Shown: in pieces, positions 31,921 to 43,463 of the stretch
Layout: every line of letters starts with the position of its first letter
Numbering within the stretch: position 1 is the first letter of the stretch
NCBI RefSeq assembly: GCF_019056395.1
Contig: NZ_CP077639.1
Coordinates: 2,730,001 to 2,794,000, forward strand
Reading direction: 5' to 3'
Source of the DNA: Terribacillus sp. DMT04
GTDB taxonomy: Bacteria > Bacillota > Bacilli > Bacillales > Amphibacillaceae
DNA: 64,000 nucleotides
Translations under genes and position numbers: made by a program
The notes under the pieces: model-generated
The model's input: only the letters and a program-made list of their open reading frames with translations
Told to the model about the DNA's origin: nothing
Databases searched by the model: none

Positions 31921-32547
31921 CTAGCTGAACCATTCTAATAGAAAGAACTTTACTTTTGGTTTTTCCTCTTTTGGCGGTTCTTCTGCTGCGATGTCCATTG
32001 GTTCTGCATCTGCATTTGTCTCTGCTTCTGCTACACTCGTCCCGCTAGAAAAATCCAAGAAACATAAAGGCGGAAACAAAACACACCACCAGTTCTCGCC
32101 TTCCCCTTCCCCTAGTGTGATTAAGACTGCTTCATACTGCCCCGCCGGGTACAAGTAAGTTCCGTAAAGCTTCGCTGGAAACGAAATATCTTCACTGTAT
32201 TTCACGTTAAATTCCTGGCTCTTTCCTTGCTCATTAAGAACACGTGCTACTATTTTCTTGATTTCTGGCAGTTGTTCTTCAATGATTTCTCGCGCTTCTT
32301 CAATATCTGAAATATCCCGTACCCACTCGTTAATTTGTTTGTTCACTTCATCCCGAATCAAACGCTTCAGCTGCTGATCTGCTTCTGAATCACTATTGGC
32401 CAAAATACGAAGCCGGATTGCTTCATCTGGAATTTGCTTTACTGCCTGCGAATTATTGCTCACTTGTGCCTCTGTACTAGTACCTGGATAGAAGATATAT
32501 AAAAATAAAAGGACGATTGCGAATAGAGATAATAAAAGCTTCTTCAT
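31921..32547 (-). CDS. spoIIR: Stage II sporulation protein R
   Basis: Forespore-secreted signal that triggers SpoIIGA to process pro-sigma-E. The 208-residue protein has a signal/anchor (about 3-20) and the SpoIIR signature AIRLRILANSDSEADQQLKRLIRDEV. The C-terminal tail is longer and acidic (EAETNADAEPMDIAAEEPPKEEKP), with WWCVLFPPLCFLD before it. A sigma-F-like promoter lies just upstream. Confidence 0.95.
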   Translation of the reverse strand: MKKLLLSLFAIVLLFLYIFYPGTSTEAQVSNNSQAVKQIPDEAIRLRILANSDSEADQQLKRLIRDEVNKQINEWVRDISDIEEAREIIEEQLPEIKKIVARVLNEQGKSQEFNVKYSEDISFPAKLYGTYLYPAGQYEAVLITLGEGEGENWWCVLFPPLCFLDFSSGTSVAEAETNADAEPMDIAAEEPPKEEKPKVKFFLLEWFS

Positions 32548-32580
32548 ACGATAACCTCTTTTCTTTTGGTTGTTGGTAAC

Positions 32581-32608
32581 AGTATGAACAAGCTAGATCG
32601 TTTTAAAC
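32581..32608 (-). promoter_or_regulatory. Candidate sigma-F promoter of spoIIR
   Basis: GTTTA and GTTCATACT on the minus strand, 14 nt apart, resemble the sigma-F pattern GYWTA-N15-GGnnAnAnT with a one-base shorter spacer. It is about 35 bp upstream of the spoIIR start. Confidence 0.45.
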
Positions 32609-32628
32609 CTATGAATCTAGTTTTCGGT

Positions 32629-32659
32629 ATAAAAAAAAGAAATGTGCTTTTGCACAATT
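32629..32659 (-). terminator. prfA-prmC terminator
   Basis: AATTGTGC/GCACATT stem with an AAAA loop, then a T-rich stretch (TTTCTTTTTTTT) on the minus strand, just after the prmC stop. Confidence 0.85.
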
Positions 32660-32665
32660 CCTTCT

Positions 32666-33553
32666 TTATTGTTCTATCCAAGCAAACACCATCCGGTCTT
32701 TGCCATTTATATCTTTTCGTACTTCCACTTCAGCAGCAGGGAATCTGTCCTGCAATAACGTTTGGACTGCTTCTCCTTGCTGCCAGCCAATTTCAAAGCC
32801 GACAACAGCTGGGAAGGCAAGCACATCCGGCAAACCTTGAACAATCGCCTTATAAGCGGCCAGCCCCTTGTCGTCAGCAAATAAGGCGATTGTAGGGTCA
32901 AAATATTTCACTGTATCTGCCATCTGGGCCTTGTCTGCTTCATCAATATAAGGCGGGTTGGAAACGAGTACATTCACCTTTTGATTCAGCTGGTGAACGG
33001 GCTCCAAGTAACTTCCTTGCTTCACAGTGATGGAGGCACCGAGTGTCTTGCTATTGCTCTTAGCAACGAGCAAGGCACGTTCTGATATATCGGTTGCAAT
33101 GACGTTAGCAGCAGGAAATGCTAACTTTAAAGAAGTCGCGATAATACCGCTGCCTGTGCCGATGTCAGCTATTGTCAGCTGCTTTCCGGGAAGTCGCTCT
33201 TGTATCATTTTTTCTATGCCCAAAACAAGTTCCTCTGTTTCGGGTCTTGGTATCAGTACATCACGATTCACATAATAACGACGACCAAGGAATTCTTCTT
33301 CTCCGGTAAGATGCTGCAGCGGAATTCCTGTGTTCACATGCTCTTCCAAATCCTTTCGAAAAGCAGCATAAAGAACAGGATCCACTTTATCCCGCAGTTT
33401 CATCAGAAGCTCCGTTTTTTTGATGCCTAAGTGATAGAGCAGTAACAGCTCTGCTACTCGCTCTTCACGCTGATGGACTTGCAGGAAGCCAGCCGCTTCT
33501 TTCAGCGCCTCCATGATAGTAGGTGTTTGGTTGTTATTCTCCAATTTGCTCAA
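32666..33553 (-). CDS. prmC: Release-factor glutamine N5-methyltransferase
   Basis: Methylates the GGQ glutamine of release factors. The 295-residue class I SAM methyltransferase has [15 protein letters not shown] (SAM loop), the catalytic NPPY motif and the RPETEELV linker. The exact start is uncertain: TTG 33551-33553 within the end of prfA is used, but TTG and ATG codons 3 and 13 codons downstream are possible and none has an ideal SD. Overlap with prfA, its target gene, indicates coupling. Confidence 0.92.
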   Translation of the reverse strand: MSKLENNNQTPTIMEALKEAAGFLQVHQREERVAELLLLYHLGIKKTELLMKLRDKVDPVLYAAFRKDLEEHVNTGIPLQHLTGEEEFLGRRYYVNRDVLIPRPETEELVLGIEKMIQERLPGKQLTIADIGTGSGIIATSLKLAFPAANVIATDISERALLVAKSNSKTLGASITVKQGSYLEPVHQLNQKVNVLVSNPPYIDEADKAQMADTVKYFDPTIALFADDKGLAAYKAIVQGLPDVLAFPAVVGFEIGWQQGEAVQTLLQDRFPAAEVEVRKDINGKDRMVFAWIEQ

Positions 33554-34604
33554 GCTTCTTCGCCTGCTCTTCCATTATTAAAGCATCAATCACTTCATGA
33601 AGCTTTCCTTCTAGAATCTGGTCGAGCTTTTGGATTGTAAGACCAATACGGTGATCTGTTACACGGTTTTGCGGGAAGTTGTACGTTCGGATTCGTTCAG
33701 AACGGTCACCAGAACCGACAGCCGATTTTCGTGCATCATCATATTCCGCTTGTGCTTCCTGCTGGAACTTATCATAAATACGTGCGCGTAAGATTTTCAT
33801 CGCTTTTTCTTTGTTCTTGATCTGGGATTTCTCATCCTGCATGGACACAACAATACCAGTCGGCATATGTGTTAATCGCACAGCAGACATTGTCGTGTTA
33901 ACGCTCTGTCCTCCAGGGCCGCTGGAAGTGAATGTATCAACGCGGATATCTTTATCATGGATATCTACTTCCACTTCTTCTGCTTCTGGCATAACAACCA
34001 CCGTTGCTGTCGATGTGTGGATTCGGCCGCCAGATTCTGTTTCTGGTACACGCTGCACACGATGGGCACCGTTTTCATATTTTAGGTTGGAATAAGCATT
34101 TGCACCGTTGATCATGAAGATGATCTCTTTATAACCGCCTACACCAGTAGTTGTTGCTTCCATCATCTCTGTCTTCCAGCCTTGGGCTTCTGCAAATCTG
34201 CTGTACATACGATAAAGATCGCCGGCGAACAGCGCTGCTTCATCTCCGCCTGCTGCTCCGCGGATTTCCATGATAACGTTTTTATCATCATTCGGATCTT
34301 TCGGCAGCATTAGAATACGCATTTGCTCTTCTAATTCCGGAAGACGAGGAGATAACTCGGAAATTTCAGCTTTGGCCATTTCCAAGATGTCTGGATCTTT
34401 CTCTTCGGCAAGCATTGTTTTCGCGTCTTCAACTTGTTCACTAATATCTTTGTACTCGCGATAAGCTTGTACAACGTCCGTCAAGCTTGCTTGCTCTTTG
34501 GAAAACTCACGCAATTTTTTTGTATCACTGATCACATCTGGATCGCTTAACAATTCGTTCAGTTTATCGTAACGGTCTACTAATGCTTGTAAACGGTCTA
34601 GCAT
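33534..34604 (-). CDS. prfA: Peptide chain release factor 1
   Basis: Terminates translation at UAA and UAG. The 356 residues include the codon-recognition PxT-type region and the GGQ motif in [10 protein letters not shown], followed by [18 protein letters not shown] precedes the ATG. Confidence 0.97.
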   Translation of the reverse strand: MLDRLQALVDRYDKLNELLSDPDVISDTKKLREFSKEQASLTDVVQAYREYKDISEQVEDAKTMLAEEKDPDILEMAKAEISELSPRLPELEEQMRILMLPKDPNDDKNVIMEIRGAAGGDEAALFAGDLYRMYSRFAEAQGWKTEMMEATTTGVGGYKEIIFMINGANAYSNLKYENGAHRVQRVPETESGGRIHTSTATVVVMPEAEEVEVDIHDKDIRVDTFTSSGPGGQSVNTTMSAVRLTHMPTGIVVSMQDEKSQIKNKEKAMKILRARIYDKFQQEAQAEYDDARKSAVGSGDRSERIRTYNFPQNRVTDHRIGLTIQKLDQILEGKLHEVIDALIMEEQAKKLEQIGE

Positions 34605-34676
34605 ATCGACACCTCTTTCTTTGCTTTATTATAGCTTCTCCCCTGGAGCCTAGCAATCGCTGCAAGAATCGCTTTG

Positions 34677-35249
34677 TCATAGCGGCGGATTGCTGTGGCA
34701 CCTGCGGCAGACAGGATAATACGAATCGTTGCCGCCAATTTGAATCTGGTCGCCTGTATACACAGGTTTTCCATTACCATCCACCCGCAGATTCATTGTG
34801 GCTTTACGCGCACAGAACCAGCAAATTGTCTTCATTTCTTCAATCTTATCCGCATAAATCAGCATATAGCGGCTGCCTTCGAATAATTCATTCTGAAAGT
34901 CATTTTTCAGTCCAAAGCCCATGACAGGAATATCAAATGTATCTACAATTTCGGCAAGCTGAAGCACGTGCTCTTTGTTTAGGAATTGCACTTCATCAAT
35001 CAAGACACAATGCGGCGTCGGCTCCTGGTTTTTAACGTATTGCAAGATGTTTGTCTCTTCAAAGATCGGAATTGCTTTGCGGCGCAATCCGATACGACTG
35101 GAAACATAGCCGACTTCATCTCTTGTGTCGATACCTGAAGTGAAAATAAGGACGGACTTATTCTGCTCTTCGTAGTTATTGGCTACTTTTAATATTTCAA
35201 TCGATTTTCCGCTGTTCATCGCGCCATATTTGAAAAATAGTTGTGCCAT
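34677..35249 (-). CDS. tdk: Thymidine kinase
   Basis: Salvages thymidine to dTMP. The start is ATG 35247-35249 with AAGGAG 7 nt upstream, giving 190 residues beginning [16 protein letters not shown] (P-loop). It has the DEVQF Walker B-type motif and a CWFC...CRRC zinc site. An upstream in-frame start would add 14 unrelated residues running through a leader hairpin. Confidence 0.96.
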   Translation of the reverse strand: MAQLFFKYGAMNSGKSIEILKVANNYEEQNKSVLIFTSGIDTRDEVGYVSSRIGLRRKAIPIFEETNILQYVKNQEPTPHCVLIDEVQFLNKEHVLQLAEIVDTFDIPVMGFGLKNDFQNELFEGSRYMLIYADKIEEMKTICWFCARKATMNLRVDGNGKPVYTGDQIQIGGNDSYYPVCRRCHSNPPL

Positions 35250-35270
35250 GTCATTTCTCCTTGTCAAATA

Positions 35271-35299
35271 AAAAAGATAGTGCAGCTGCACACTATCTT
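35271..35299 (-). terminator. Hairpin in the tdk leader
   Basis: AAGATAGTG/CACTATCTT (9-bp perfect stem, 8-nt loop) followed by TTTTTT on the minus strand, immediately upstream of the tdk SD. It is preceded by TTTACA-N18-TATAGA, a possible tdk promoter, which would put the hairpin at the very 5' end of the tdk transcript. It could be a second rpmE terminator, an attenuator or a 5' stabiliser. Confidence 0.7.
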
Positions 35300-35380
35300 G
35301 ATCTATACTATATCAAAACCATTTATGTAAATCTGGATGGTCAGTGTACATAAGGCTATTTAAATTGGTTATAAAGCAGA

Positions 35381-35410
35381 AAAAACAGGCAAAGGGTGTT
35401 TGCCTGTTTT
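35381..35410 (-). terminator. rpmE terminator
   Basis: AAACAGGCAAA/TTTGCCTGTTT, 11-bp stem with 5-nt loop, followed by a T run on the minus strand. Confidence 0.93.
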
Positions 35411-35427
35411 CGTCATATCTTAAGCTA

Positions 35428-35673
35428 TTAGCCCAAGTTGTATTTCTTCTTGAAGCGATCTACGCGGCCGCCAGCTTTGTCAGCTTTTTGTTTACCAGTA
35501 TAGAACGGGTGAGAAGCTGAGCTGATTTCCACACGAATCAATGGGTAAGTGTTGCCATCTTCCCATTCAATTGTTTCGTCGGAAGACTGAGTAGAACCTG
35601 TCAAGAATTTGTAGTCAGAACTAGTATCTAGAAATACAACTTTGTTATATTTCGGATGGATTTGTTCTTTCAT
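35428..35673 (-). CDS. rpmE2: Ribosomal protein L31, type B (zinc-free)
   Basis: 81-residue bL31 with [23 protein letters not shown] and [12 protein letters not shown], the type B pattern. There is no cysteine at all, so it lacks the CxxC zinc site of type A. It occupies the locus next to rho that holds the zinc-containing rpmE in B. subtilis. The leader has a promoter and an inverted repeat. Confidence 0.94.
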   Translation of the reverse strand: MKEQIHPKYNKVVFLDTSSDYKFLTGSTQSSDETIEWEDGNTYPLIRVEISSASHPFYTGKQKADKAGGRVDRFKKKYNLG

Positions 35674-35699
35674 ACGTTAAGCACTCCTTTTTGCCCTGA

Positions 35700-35760
35700 A
35701 TCCTTTGGAAACAGAGTTTATTGTGAGAGACCGATAACTGTCGTGAAAGCTCACATAACG
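35700..35760 (-). promoter_or_regulatory. Possible L31 autoregulatory leader
   Basis: In the rpmE 5' leader TTATGTGAG and CTCACAATAA can pair (9 pairs with one bulge) around about 28 nt. Ribosomal-protein leaders binding L31 are known in Firmicutes; I cannot verify the match. Confidence 0.35.
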
Positions 35761-35762
35761 TG

Positions 35763-35791
35763 ATTATAACAGTCCGATAATCCCATTGCAA
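35763..35791 (-). promoter_or_regulatory. Sigma-A promoter of rpmE
   Basis: Minus-strand TTGCAA (complement at 35786-35791), 17-bp spacer, TATAAT (complement at 35763-35768) preceded by TGT, an extended -10. It lies between rho and rpmE. Confidence 0.75.
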
Positions 35792-35807
35792 GAGGAAATC
35801 ACTGTAA

Positions 35808-37094
35808 TCAGGCGCGCTTGTTCGTGCCTTTTCGCTTCATATCTTCTTCCATATTTGCGAGAAATTCCTCGTTATTTTTCGATTGCTTCAGACGGCGCAA
35901 GAAGCGGTCTGCAAAGTCATGCGAATCCTGCATCGTTTTGCGAATCGCCCACATCTTATCAAGCTGTCCTTTTGACACGAGCAGCTCCTCTTTTCTCGTA
36001 CCAGAGCGTACCATGTCGATTGCCGGGAAGATACGTCGCTCTGCCAGAGAACGGTCCAGATGCAGCTCCATATTCCCTGTACCTTTAAACTCCTCATAGA
36101 TAACATCATCCATACGTGAGCCTGTATCAACAAGTGCTGTCGCCAAGATAGTAAAGCTTCCGCCTTCTTCAATGTTACGAGCCGCTCCGAAGAATCGTTT
36201 CGGACGGTGGAATGCAGCAGGGTCAATACCGCCGGACAGCGTACGTCCGCTTGGCGGAATTACTAAGTTATAAGCACGTGCTAATCGTGTAATACTGTCC
36301 ATAAGTACAATAACGTCTTTCTTATGCTCCACAAGACGCATCGCGCGTTCAAGTACAAGCTCTGATACTTTGATATGATTTTCCGGTACTTCGTCAAAAG
36401 TAGAGCTAACTACATCAACATCCGGGTGTACGGAACGTTCAATATCTGTTACTTCCTCCGGGCGCTCATCTACAAGCAAGATGATTAATTTAGCATCTGG
36501 ATGATTCGTTGTAATGCTGTTGGCAATCTGTTTCAAAAGCATCGTTTTCCCTGCTTTTGGCGGCGCAACAATCAAACCACGCTGCCCAAAACCTACCGGC
36601 GTCATCAAATCAATAATCCGCGTGGAGACTTTACGTGCTTCCGTTTCCAGGTTCATATGCTTATCCGGATATAAAGCCGTCAGTGCTGGAAAATGCACAC
36701 GTTCCTTCGCTACTTCCGGATCTTCATTGTTTACTGCATCAACATGAAGCAGACCATAATAACGTTCGTTTTCTTTTGGCGGACGAACTTTACCAGAAAC
36801 CTTGTCTCCGTTACGTAAATCAAAACGGCGGATTTGCGACGCACTAATATAAATATCTTCTGCACTTGGCGCATAATTAATCGGTCTTAAGAATCCGAAA
36901 CCTTCGGAAGGGATGATTTCTAAAATACCATCCATGAAGAGGAATCCGTCTTTCTCTGCTTGCGCTTTTAAAATCGCAAAAATCAGTTCACGTTTCGTTA
37001 ACTTTGCATAATAGGAAACACGGTATTCGCGAGCCATCGCGTATAAATCTTTTAATGTTAATGTTTCTAGATGAGAAATCGATAGTTCAGCCAC
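35808..37094 (-). CDS. rho: Transcription termination factor Rho
   Basis: Hexameric RNA-dependent ATPase, 428 residues. Order: N-terminal Rho_N helical domain (about 1-45), cold-shock-like RNA-binding domain (about 50-120; GFGFLR), and ATPase with [13 protein letters not shown] (P-loop) and [12 protein letters not shown]. The start is GTG (37092-37094) with GGTGA upstream. A TATAAT on the minus strand at 37303-37308 suggests a leader of about 200 nt, a common place for Rho autoregulation. Confidence 0.97.
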   Translation of the reverse strand: MAELSISHLETLTLKDLYAMAREYRVSYYAKLTKRELIFAILKAQAEKDGFLFMDGILEIIPSEGFGFLRPINYAPSAEDIYISASQIRRFDLRNGDKVSGKVRPPKENERYYGLLHVDAVNNEDPEVAKERVHFPALTALYPDKHMNLETEARKVSTRIIDLMTPVGFGQRGLIVAPPKAGKTMLLKQIANSITTNHPDAKLIILLVDERPEEVTDIERSVHPDVDVVSSTFDEVPENHIKVSELVLERAMRLVEHKKDVIVLMDSITRLARAYNLVIPPSGRTLSGGIDPAAFHRPKRFFGAARNIEEGGSFTILATALVDTGSRMDDVIYEEFKGTGNMELHLDRSLAERRIFPAIDMVRSGTRKEELLVSKGQLDKMWAIRKTMQDSHDFADRFLRRLKQSKNNEEFLANMEEDMKRKGTNKRA

Positions 37095-37509
37095 AAAATC
37101 ACCACACCTATTGTATTTAAGGACTTGTCCTTATCTGTTTGGCTGTTGGATGTAATATCCTAACATTCTTACTCTAAACTGTTGGAATCTAATTAAGCTG
37201 CTGGCCATCAGTCTTGGCCGAAGAGGTGCAAGAGAAGCTACTGGCATCCATGCATATCTCTAGAAGAAAAGGAAGGATGGTAGTGTATAACTAGAATAGA
37301 AGATTATAACTATCATTTTTTACCACAATACAGCTTTTTTAAACCACTTTATCATTGCTGCGTATTTTTAGCATAACTAATCATACATTTTCAGTGTGTA
37401 ATATTCAACTGTATTTTTAGCGGAATGGTGGATTTTTTCTATGACATATGGGTTGGGACATGGCTCTAATTAAAGGGCTTATCAAATGTGGGACTGCTTT
37501 AATTGCCGC

Positions 37510-37675
37510 TCCGACAGAATACTTCGCTTTCCGCGGGCACGGCCTCAGCCTCCTCGCGCTGCTCCCGCTGGACAAGAAAGGCTCCGGCAGCATCGCACGA
37601 ATAAAATCGTTCTTTATTTTTGAGGAGTCTACGTATTCTGCCTACGCTAAGTATGACTTCCTAGCTTAGTGGCAG
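37510..37675 (+). repeat. Dispersed intergenic repeat, copy 1 (diverged, partial)
   Basis: Two blocks match the longer repeat copies. GCTTTCCGCGGGCACGG with AGCCTCCTCG resembles the complement of copy 2's hairpin arm, and the core TTGAGGAGTCTACGTATT with upstream AAAATCGTTCTTTATTTT matches copies 2 and 3. Its GC content is far above its surroundings. Confidence 0.65.
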
Positions 37676-37757
37676 TGTTAAACTTCATAACAACTCCATT
37701 AAAATAAAAGTAGCGATACCTTGTTGTTCAACCTAATCTTCATGCTTGACGTTTTAA

Positions 37758-37817
37758 TTAAAAAACCGAACTGATGTAAAATCTTGTAGAGAAATTACAT
37801 CGTAGTTCGGGTTTTGT
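37758..37817. terminator. Terminator of the second murA
   Basis: ACCGAACTGATGTAA paired with TTACATCGTAGTTCGGGT, with A-rich left and T-rich right flanks. Member of the CCRAAC/GTTYGG stem family. Confidence 0.85.
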
Positions 37818-37875
37818 ATTAGAGAATATGGTTTTATTCTGGCTTACTCGACATCCCAAAAGCAGACATTAAAAT

Positions 37876-39165
37876 TCAAGAATTCTGGAATTGCTCGACT
37901 TCTTGTTCGCTCATTTCTTCTCGCCAGATGTTGGCTCCAATTGCAAGCAGTTTTTCGGTAATACGTTCGTAGCCTCTGTCGATATGTTCTACGCCAGTTA
38001 TCTCTGTGATACCATCAGCCATCAATGCTGCGATAATCAATGCTGCGCCTGCTCGGAGATCACTTGCTTTTACTTTTGCTCCCTCCAGCTGGACAGCGCC
38101 AGTGACAATGGAAGCACCGCCTTCCACCTTAACCTGCGCGTTCATGCGGCGAAGCTCGTCAATATGCTTGAAACGAGCCTGGTAAATTGTGTCCGTTACA
38201 ACGCCAGTACCTTGGGCTTTCGTCAAAAGTGCTGTGAAAGGCTGCTGCAGATCGGTCGGAAATCCAGGATAGACAAGTGTTTTTACATCGACACTTTTTA
38301 GTTTCTCCCGTGTTCTTACCGTGAGCTGCTCTTCTCCCTCAATGATTTCTACGCCCATTTCACGCAGTTTGGCTAATAATGATTCCAAATGCTGTGGAAT
38401 GACATTATCAATCACTACTTCTTCGCCTTGGGAAGCTGCTAAAATCGTGTACGTACCAGCTTCAATTCGATCCGGTATAATTGTATGCTGACAGCCGTGC
38501 AGCTGATCAACACCTTCGATACGAATGACATCTGTACCTGCTCCTTTAATTTTCGCACCCATGCTCGTAAGCAGTGTAGCCACATCAATAATTTCCGGTT
38601 CTTTCGCTGCATTTTCGATTACTGTCTTGCCTTTAGCACGTACTGCAGCAAGCATGATATTGATTGTAGCACCAACACTTACAACATCCAGATAAATTCG
38701 GGCCCCGCGCAGCTCATCAGCTCGTAAGTAAATCGCACCTTGCTCATTCGTCACTTGTGCTCCTAACGCTTCAAAGCCCTTGATATGCTGGTCAATAGGT
38801 CGAGGGCCTAAATAGCAGCCGCCCGGCAAACCGATAACTGCCTGTTTGAATCGTCCGAGCATTGCACCCATAAAATAATAAGATGCCCGGAGTTTCTTCA
38901 CTTTTCCGTTCGGCAGAGGCATGGATGTCATATTGGCAGGATCAATTGTTAGACCTTGATCTTCTTCCTTCGTTACTACACCGCCAATCTCTTCAAGCAA
39001 ATGACTCAATGTCTCAACGTCTGATATATCGGGCAGCCCTTCTATCGTTACAGGAGATTCAGCTAGAATTGCAGCTGGCAGGAGTGCCACTGCACTGTTC
39101 TTCGCTCCGCTGATTTTCACTCGTCCTTTTAAAAGGTTTCCGCCCTCTACTAATATTTTCTGCAT
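37876..39165 (-). CDS. murAB: UDP-N-acetylglucosamine 1-carboxyvinyltransferase (second copy)
   Basis: Second MurA (MurZ type), 429 residues. It has [14 protein letters not shown], catalytic C117 in [15 protein letters not shown] and the [10 protein letters not shown] block. Position between tal and rho identifies the MurAB orthologue. It is intact, so the strain has two potentially active MurA enzymes. The ATG follows GAGGAG. Confidence 0.95.
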   Translation of the reverse strand: MQKILVEGGNLLKGRVKISGAKNSAVALLPAAILAESPVTIEGLPDISDVETLSHLLEEIGGVVTKEEDQGLTIDPANMTSMPLPNGKVKKLRASYYFMGAMLGRFKQAVIGLPGGCYLGPRPIDQHIKGFEALGAQVTNEQGAIYLRADELRGARIYLDVVSVGATINIMLAAVRAKGKTVIENAAKEPEIIDVATLLTSMGAKIKGAGTDVIRIEGVDQLHGCQHTIIPDRIEAGTYTILAASQGEEVVIDNVIPQHLESLLAKLREMGVEIIEGEEQLTVRTREKLKSVDVKTLVYPGFPTDLQQPFTALLTKAQGTGVVTDTIYQARFKHIDELRRMNAQVKVEGGASIVTGAVQLEGAKVKASDLRAGAALIIAALMADGITEITGVEHIDRGYERITEKLLAIGANIWREEMSEQEVEQFQNS

Positions 39166-39227
39166 AAGGAACTCCTCACATTTAGGATAACAGCAACGTT
39201 AGTTTTCGCTATTTTACCATTATTATA

Positions 39228-39869
39228 CTATATACGACTGTTCCAGTCTGCAAGAAATCGTTTGATTCCCGCATCAGTCAGAGGATGCTCTGCTAATTTT
39301 TTTAGCATATCGAAAGAAACTGTGGCAATATGTGCTCCTTGTTGTGCAGCTTCGGTGATATGCATCGGATGGCGGATGGAAGCAGCAATGATTTCTGTTT
39401 CAATTGCATGCTGATCAAAAATCGCTGCAATTGTGCCAATCAGCTCCATCCCGCTATGACCGATGTCATCAAGCCGCCCAATAAATGGCGATACATATGT
39501 AGCACCTGCACGCGCCGCAAGTAATGCTTGATTCGCATTAAATATCAATGTCATATTTGTTCTAATGTTCAACTCAGAAAGAGACTTAACTGCTTTAAGT
39601 CCTTCGAGTGTCATCGGAATCTTCACCGTAATGTTTGGCGCTATTTCAGCGAGATCTTTTCCTTCTTCTACCATACCATTGGCTTGCTCTGAAATAACTT
39701 CTGCACTGACAGAGCCAGGATCTATTTCTGTTATTTCGCGGAGCCTATCATGAAATGATGCACCTTCTTTTGCCACCAGCGTGGGGTTGGTTGTCACTCC
39801 TTCCAACACACCAAGCGCGTTAGCAAGCTTAATTTCCTCCAAGTTTGCAGTATCCAAAAAGAATTTCAT
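39228..39869 (-). CDS. tal: Transaldolase, TalC/MipB type
   Basis: Short-form transaldolase of the pentose phosphate pathway, 213 residues. [27 protein letters not shown] and the Schiff-base lysine in NITVKIPMT (near 85) are present. TIM-barrel enzyme between fba and murAB. Confidence 0.96.
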   Translation of the reverse strand: MKFFLDTANLEEIKLANALGVLEGVTTNPTLVAKEGASFHDRLREITEIDPGSVSAEVISEQANGMVEEGKDLAEIAPNITVKIPMTLEGLKAVKSLSELNIRTNMTLIFNANQALLAARAGATYVSPFIGRLDDIGHSGMELIGTIAAIFDQHAIETEIIAASIRHPMHITEAAQQGAHIATVSFDMLKKLAEHPLTDAGIKRFLADWNSRI

Positions 39870-40179
39870 TTTCCCTCTCCTTAAGCGCTCCGATATAGTT
39901 TATGCAGCTTTTCTTTATATGGCATAGGATTGCACAACTTTCCTGTAATATCAATTATTTCGGGCTTAGACAGAGAAATTTGAAGCCTAAGGTCGGATGC
40001 AGAGCTCCGCTTCGATAATACACTCCACTTTCCTTCTTTTACTAATTGAACTCAACAATCTTACAGTTACTTTTGAAATGAAAAAGAAAAATCCGAACTG
40101 ATGTTATTCTGCAAGAAGAATTTTCATCATCGTTCGGATTTTCTTTGGACTAAGATATATATGTCTTTGTTAAATCTGC
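39870..40179 (-). other. tal-fba intergenic region
   Basis: 310 bp. It contains the fba terminator and no clear gene. A 22-codon minus-strand frame behind AAGGAAAGTGGA near 40000 is too short and unsupported. Confidence 0.5.
40081..40145. terminator. fba terminator
   Basis: ATCCGAAC...GATG paired with CATC..CGTTCGGAT, A-rich left and T-rich right flank. On the minus strand its 5' arm (ATCCGAACGATGATGAA) is nearly the same as that of the pta terminator. Confidence 0.85.
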
Positions 40180-41043
40180 TTACGCTTTACCTGAAGAACC
40201 GAATTCACGCATTTTGCCGATTACTGTTTCTTTAATCGCTTCACGAGCTGGTCCTAGGTATTTACGCGGATCATATTCGTTCGGTTTTTCTGCTAGTACT
40301 TCGCGAACGCGTGCAGCAGAGGCAATTTGGTTCTCTGTGTTTACGTTTATTTTAGAAGTACCAAGGGTAATAGCTTTTTGGATATCCTTTGTTGGGATTC
40401 CAGTACCGCCGTGCAATACTAACGGAAGATCTGTAGTGTTGAAGATTTCTTCCATGCGGTCAAATCCAAGGTTTGGTTCACCTTTATACGGCCCGTGAAC
40501 AGAACCTAGTGCTGGTGCAAAGCAATCAACGCCAGTTTCTTCAACAAGCTGTTTACATTCGGAAGGAATTGCATATGCAGCTTCTGCATCACTTACTACA
40601 AGATCATCTTCCTGTCCGCCGATACGGCCAAGCTCAGCTTCAACGGATACACCATGCAAGTGAGCCAGCTCAACAACTTTTTTCGTAAGTGCGATGTTTT
40701 CTTCCAATGGATGATGAGATCCATCAATCATTACAGATGTGAAGCCAGCATGAATTGCTTTCGCACAAGTATCAAAGCTTGAACCGTGATCAAGGTGAAT
40801 CGCAACAGGTACAGTAATGCTGTAATCCTCTAACAAACCTTCTACCATCAAGACAACTGTTTTGAAGCCGCCAATATATTTAGCTGCACCCTCGGATACA
40901 CCAAGGATGACAGGAGAGTTTTCTTCCTGCGCTGCTTGCAGAATTGCTTGTGTGAACTCAAGGTTGTTGATGTTGAATTGTCCAACCGCATAGTTATCTT
41001 TTTTCGCTACTTCTAGCATTTCTTTCATTGAGACTAAAGGCAT
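40180..41043 (-). CDS. fba: Fructose-1,6-bisphosphate aldolase, class II
   Basis: Glycolytic zinc aldolase of 287 residues. It has HLDHGSSFD (catalytic Asp, zinc His), [28 protein letters not shown] and LHGGTGIP (zinc His), typical of FbaA. It lies between spo0F and tal, as in B. subtilis. Confidence 0.97.
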   Translation of the reverse strand: MPLVSMKEMLEVAKKDNYAVGQFNINNLEFTQAILQAAQEENSPVILGVSEGAAKYIGGFKTVVLMVEGLLEDYSITVPVAIHLDHGSSFDTCAKAIHAGFTSVMIDGSHHPLEENIALTKKVVELAHLHGVSVEAELGRIGGQEDDLVVSDAEAAYAIPSECKQLVEETGVDCFAPALGSVHGPYKGEPNLGFDRMEEIFNTTDLPLVLHGGTGIPTKDIQKAITLGTSKINVNTENQIASAARVREVLAEKPNEYDPRKYLGPAREAIKETVIGKMREFGSSGKA

Positions 41044-41162
41044 AACAAAGTTCCTCCTTCAAAGTTTGCACGACGGTCAGCTACTATGTATTTCTAGTCG
41101 TGTTAAATCGCTTCCATACTAGAATACCAAGTCACCGGTCATGGCGCAACATTTCTCGACGT

Positions 41163-41540
41163 TTATACCTGATTTGTACCTTGATTTACTGCTTGATTAA
41201 CCATATTCCGCACTTTTAGAATATCGAAAGGCTTGGGAAGCACATCGATTAAGAAGTCATACCTTTGGCGAAATGCCTCTATCTCCTCTGCCAATCCGCT
41301 CATCATGATTGTTGGAATCACCAGACCTTGTTCCTGCAATCTATCTAATACTGCTGGTCCATCTAATACAGGAAGCTTATAGTCAATAAGCAAAAGATCT
41401 GGAACCTGTTTTTTAATCTGATCAAGCGCCTTTGCTCCTGTACAGACAGAAACGGCCTCATATCCCTCATCCCGAATGACTTCCTCCAGTAAAATTCGTA
41501 TGCCTGGCTGGTCATCCACTATCAGCACGCGTTTATCCAT
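41163..41540 (-). CDS. spo0F: Sporulation phosphorelay response regulator Spo0F
   Basis: Single-domain receiver that carries phosphate from Kin kinases to Spo0B. The start is ATG 41538-41540 behind AGGGGG, giving 125 residues. Acidic pocket D9/D10 (IVDDQPGIR), phosphoacceptor D53 (LLIDYKLP), S81 in place of the usual threonine and K103 (LPKPFD) are present. An upstream frame extension would translate a palindrome and is rejected. Its B. subtilis counterpart uses D54; numbering here is one lower. Confidence 0.96.
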   Translation of the reverse strand: MDKRVLIVDDQPGIRILLEEVIRDEGYEAVSVCTGAKALDQIKKQVPDLLLIDYKLPVLDGPAVLDRLQEQGLVIPTIMMSGLAEEIEAFRQRYDFLIDVLPKPFDILKVRNMVNQAVNQGTNQV

Positions 41541-41559
41541 CAGTAATCCCCCTAGAAAA

Positions 41560-41583
41560 CGAAGCAAGCAGCTGCTTGCTTCG
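41560..41583. terminator. Perfect 24-bp palindrome between pyrG and spo0F
   Basis: CGAAGCAAGCAG immediately followed by its exact complement, then TTTTCT on the minus strand. Probably the pyrG terminator, but it ends about 19 nt before the spo0F ATG, so it also lies in the spo0F leader. Confidence 0.75.
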
Positions 41584-41676
41584 ACATAATGTTCACTGCT
41601 TTGACGCAATGACACTTTTTTCTAGTAAAAAGCTCTGAATTCCTGCTTTTCTTATGAAATATTGTATCGACTTCTA

Positions 41677-43406
<1,730 letters not shown>

Positions 43407-43413
43407 ACATAAA

Positions 43414-43442
43414 ATATTACTGCTTCTTTGTGTCAAAGTCAA
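43414..43442 (-). promoter_or_regulatory. pyrG promoter
   Basis: Minus-strand TTGACT (complement 43437-43442), 17-bp spacer, TAATAT (complement 43414-43419), with 7 bp to the GGGCTC start. Confidence 0.75.
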
Positions 43443-43463
43443 TAACATTCAGCGATTATTAGC

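Larger units (their letters stand above)
37095..37875. other. Intergenic region between rho and the second murA
   Basis: 781 bp without a convincing gene. From right to left it holds the murA terminator (37758-37817), a GC-rich dispersed repeat (37510-37675), and an AT-rich stretch with a possible rho promoter and leader. A plus-strand frame of about 73 codons across the repeat has no SD and is not supported. Confidence 0.6.

Noticed and set aside
37448-37669. 73-codon plus-strand frame between rho and murAB
   Set aside because: Lies across a dispersed GC-rich repeat; the frame is a by-product of the repeat and has no SD.
39990-40060. 22-codon GTG-start frame with an SD-like sequence between fba and tal
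   Set aside because: Very short and unlike any known peptide; no independent evidence.
41560-41615. Spo0F extended upstream to 41615
   Set aside because: The extra 25 residues would be translated from a terminator palindrome, and the internal ATG has a clear SD and matches known Spo0F N-termini.
41585-41660. Possible sigma-H promoter of spo0F (AGGAATT followed by GAAAA)
   Set aside because: Spacing is 2-3 nt longer than the sigma-H consensus and the -10 match is poor.
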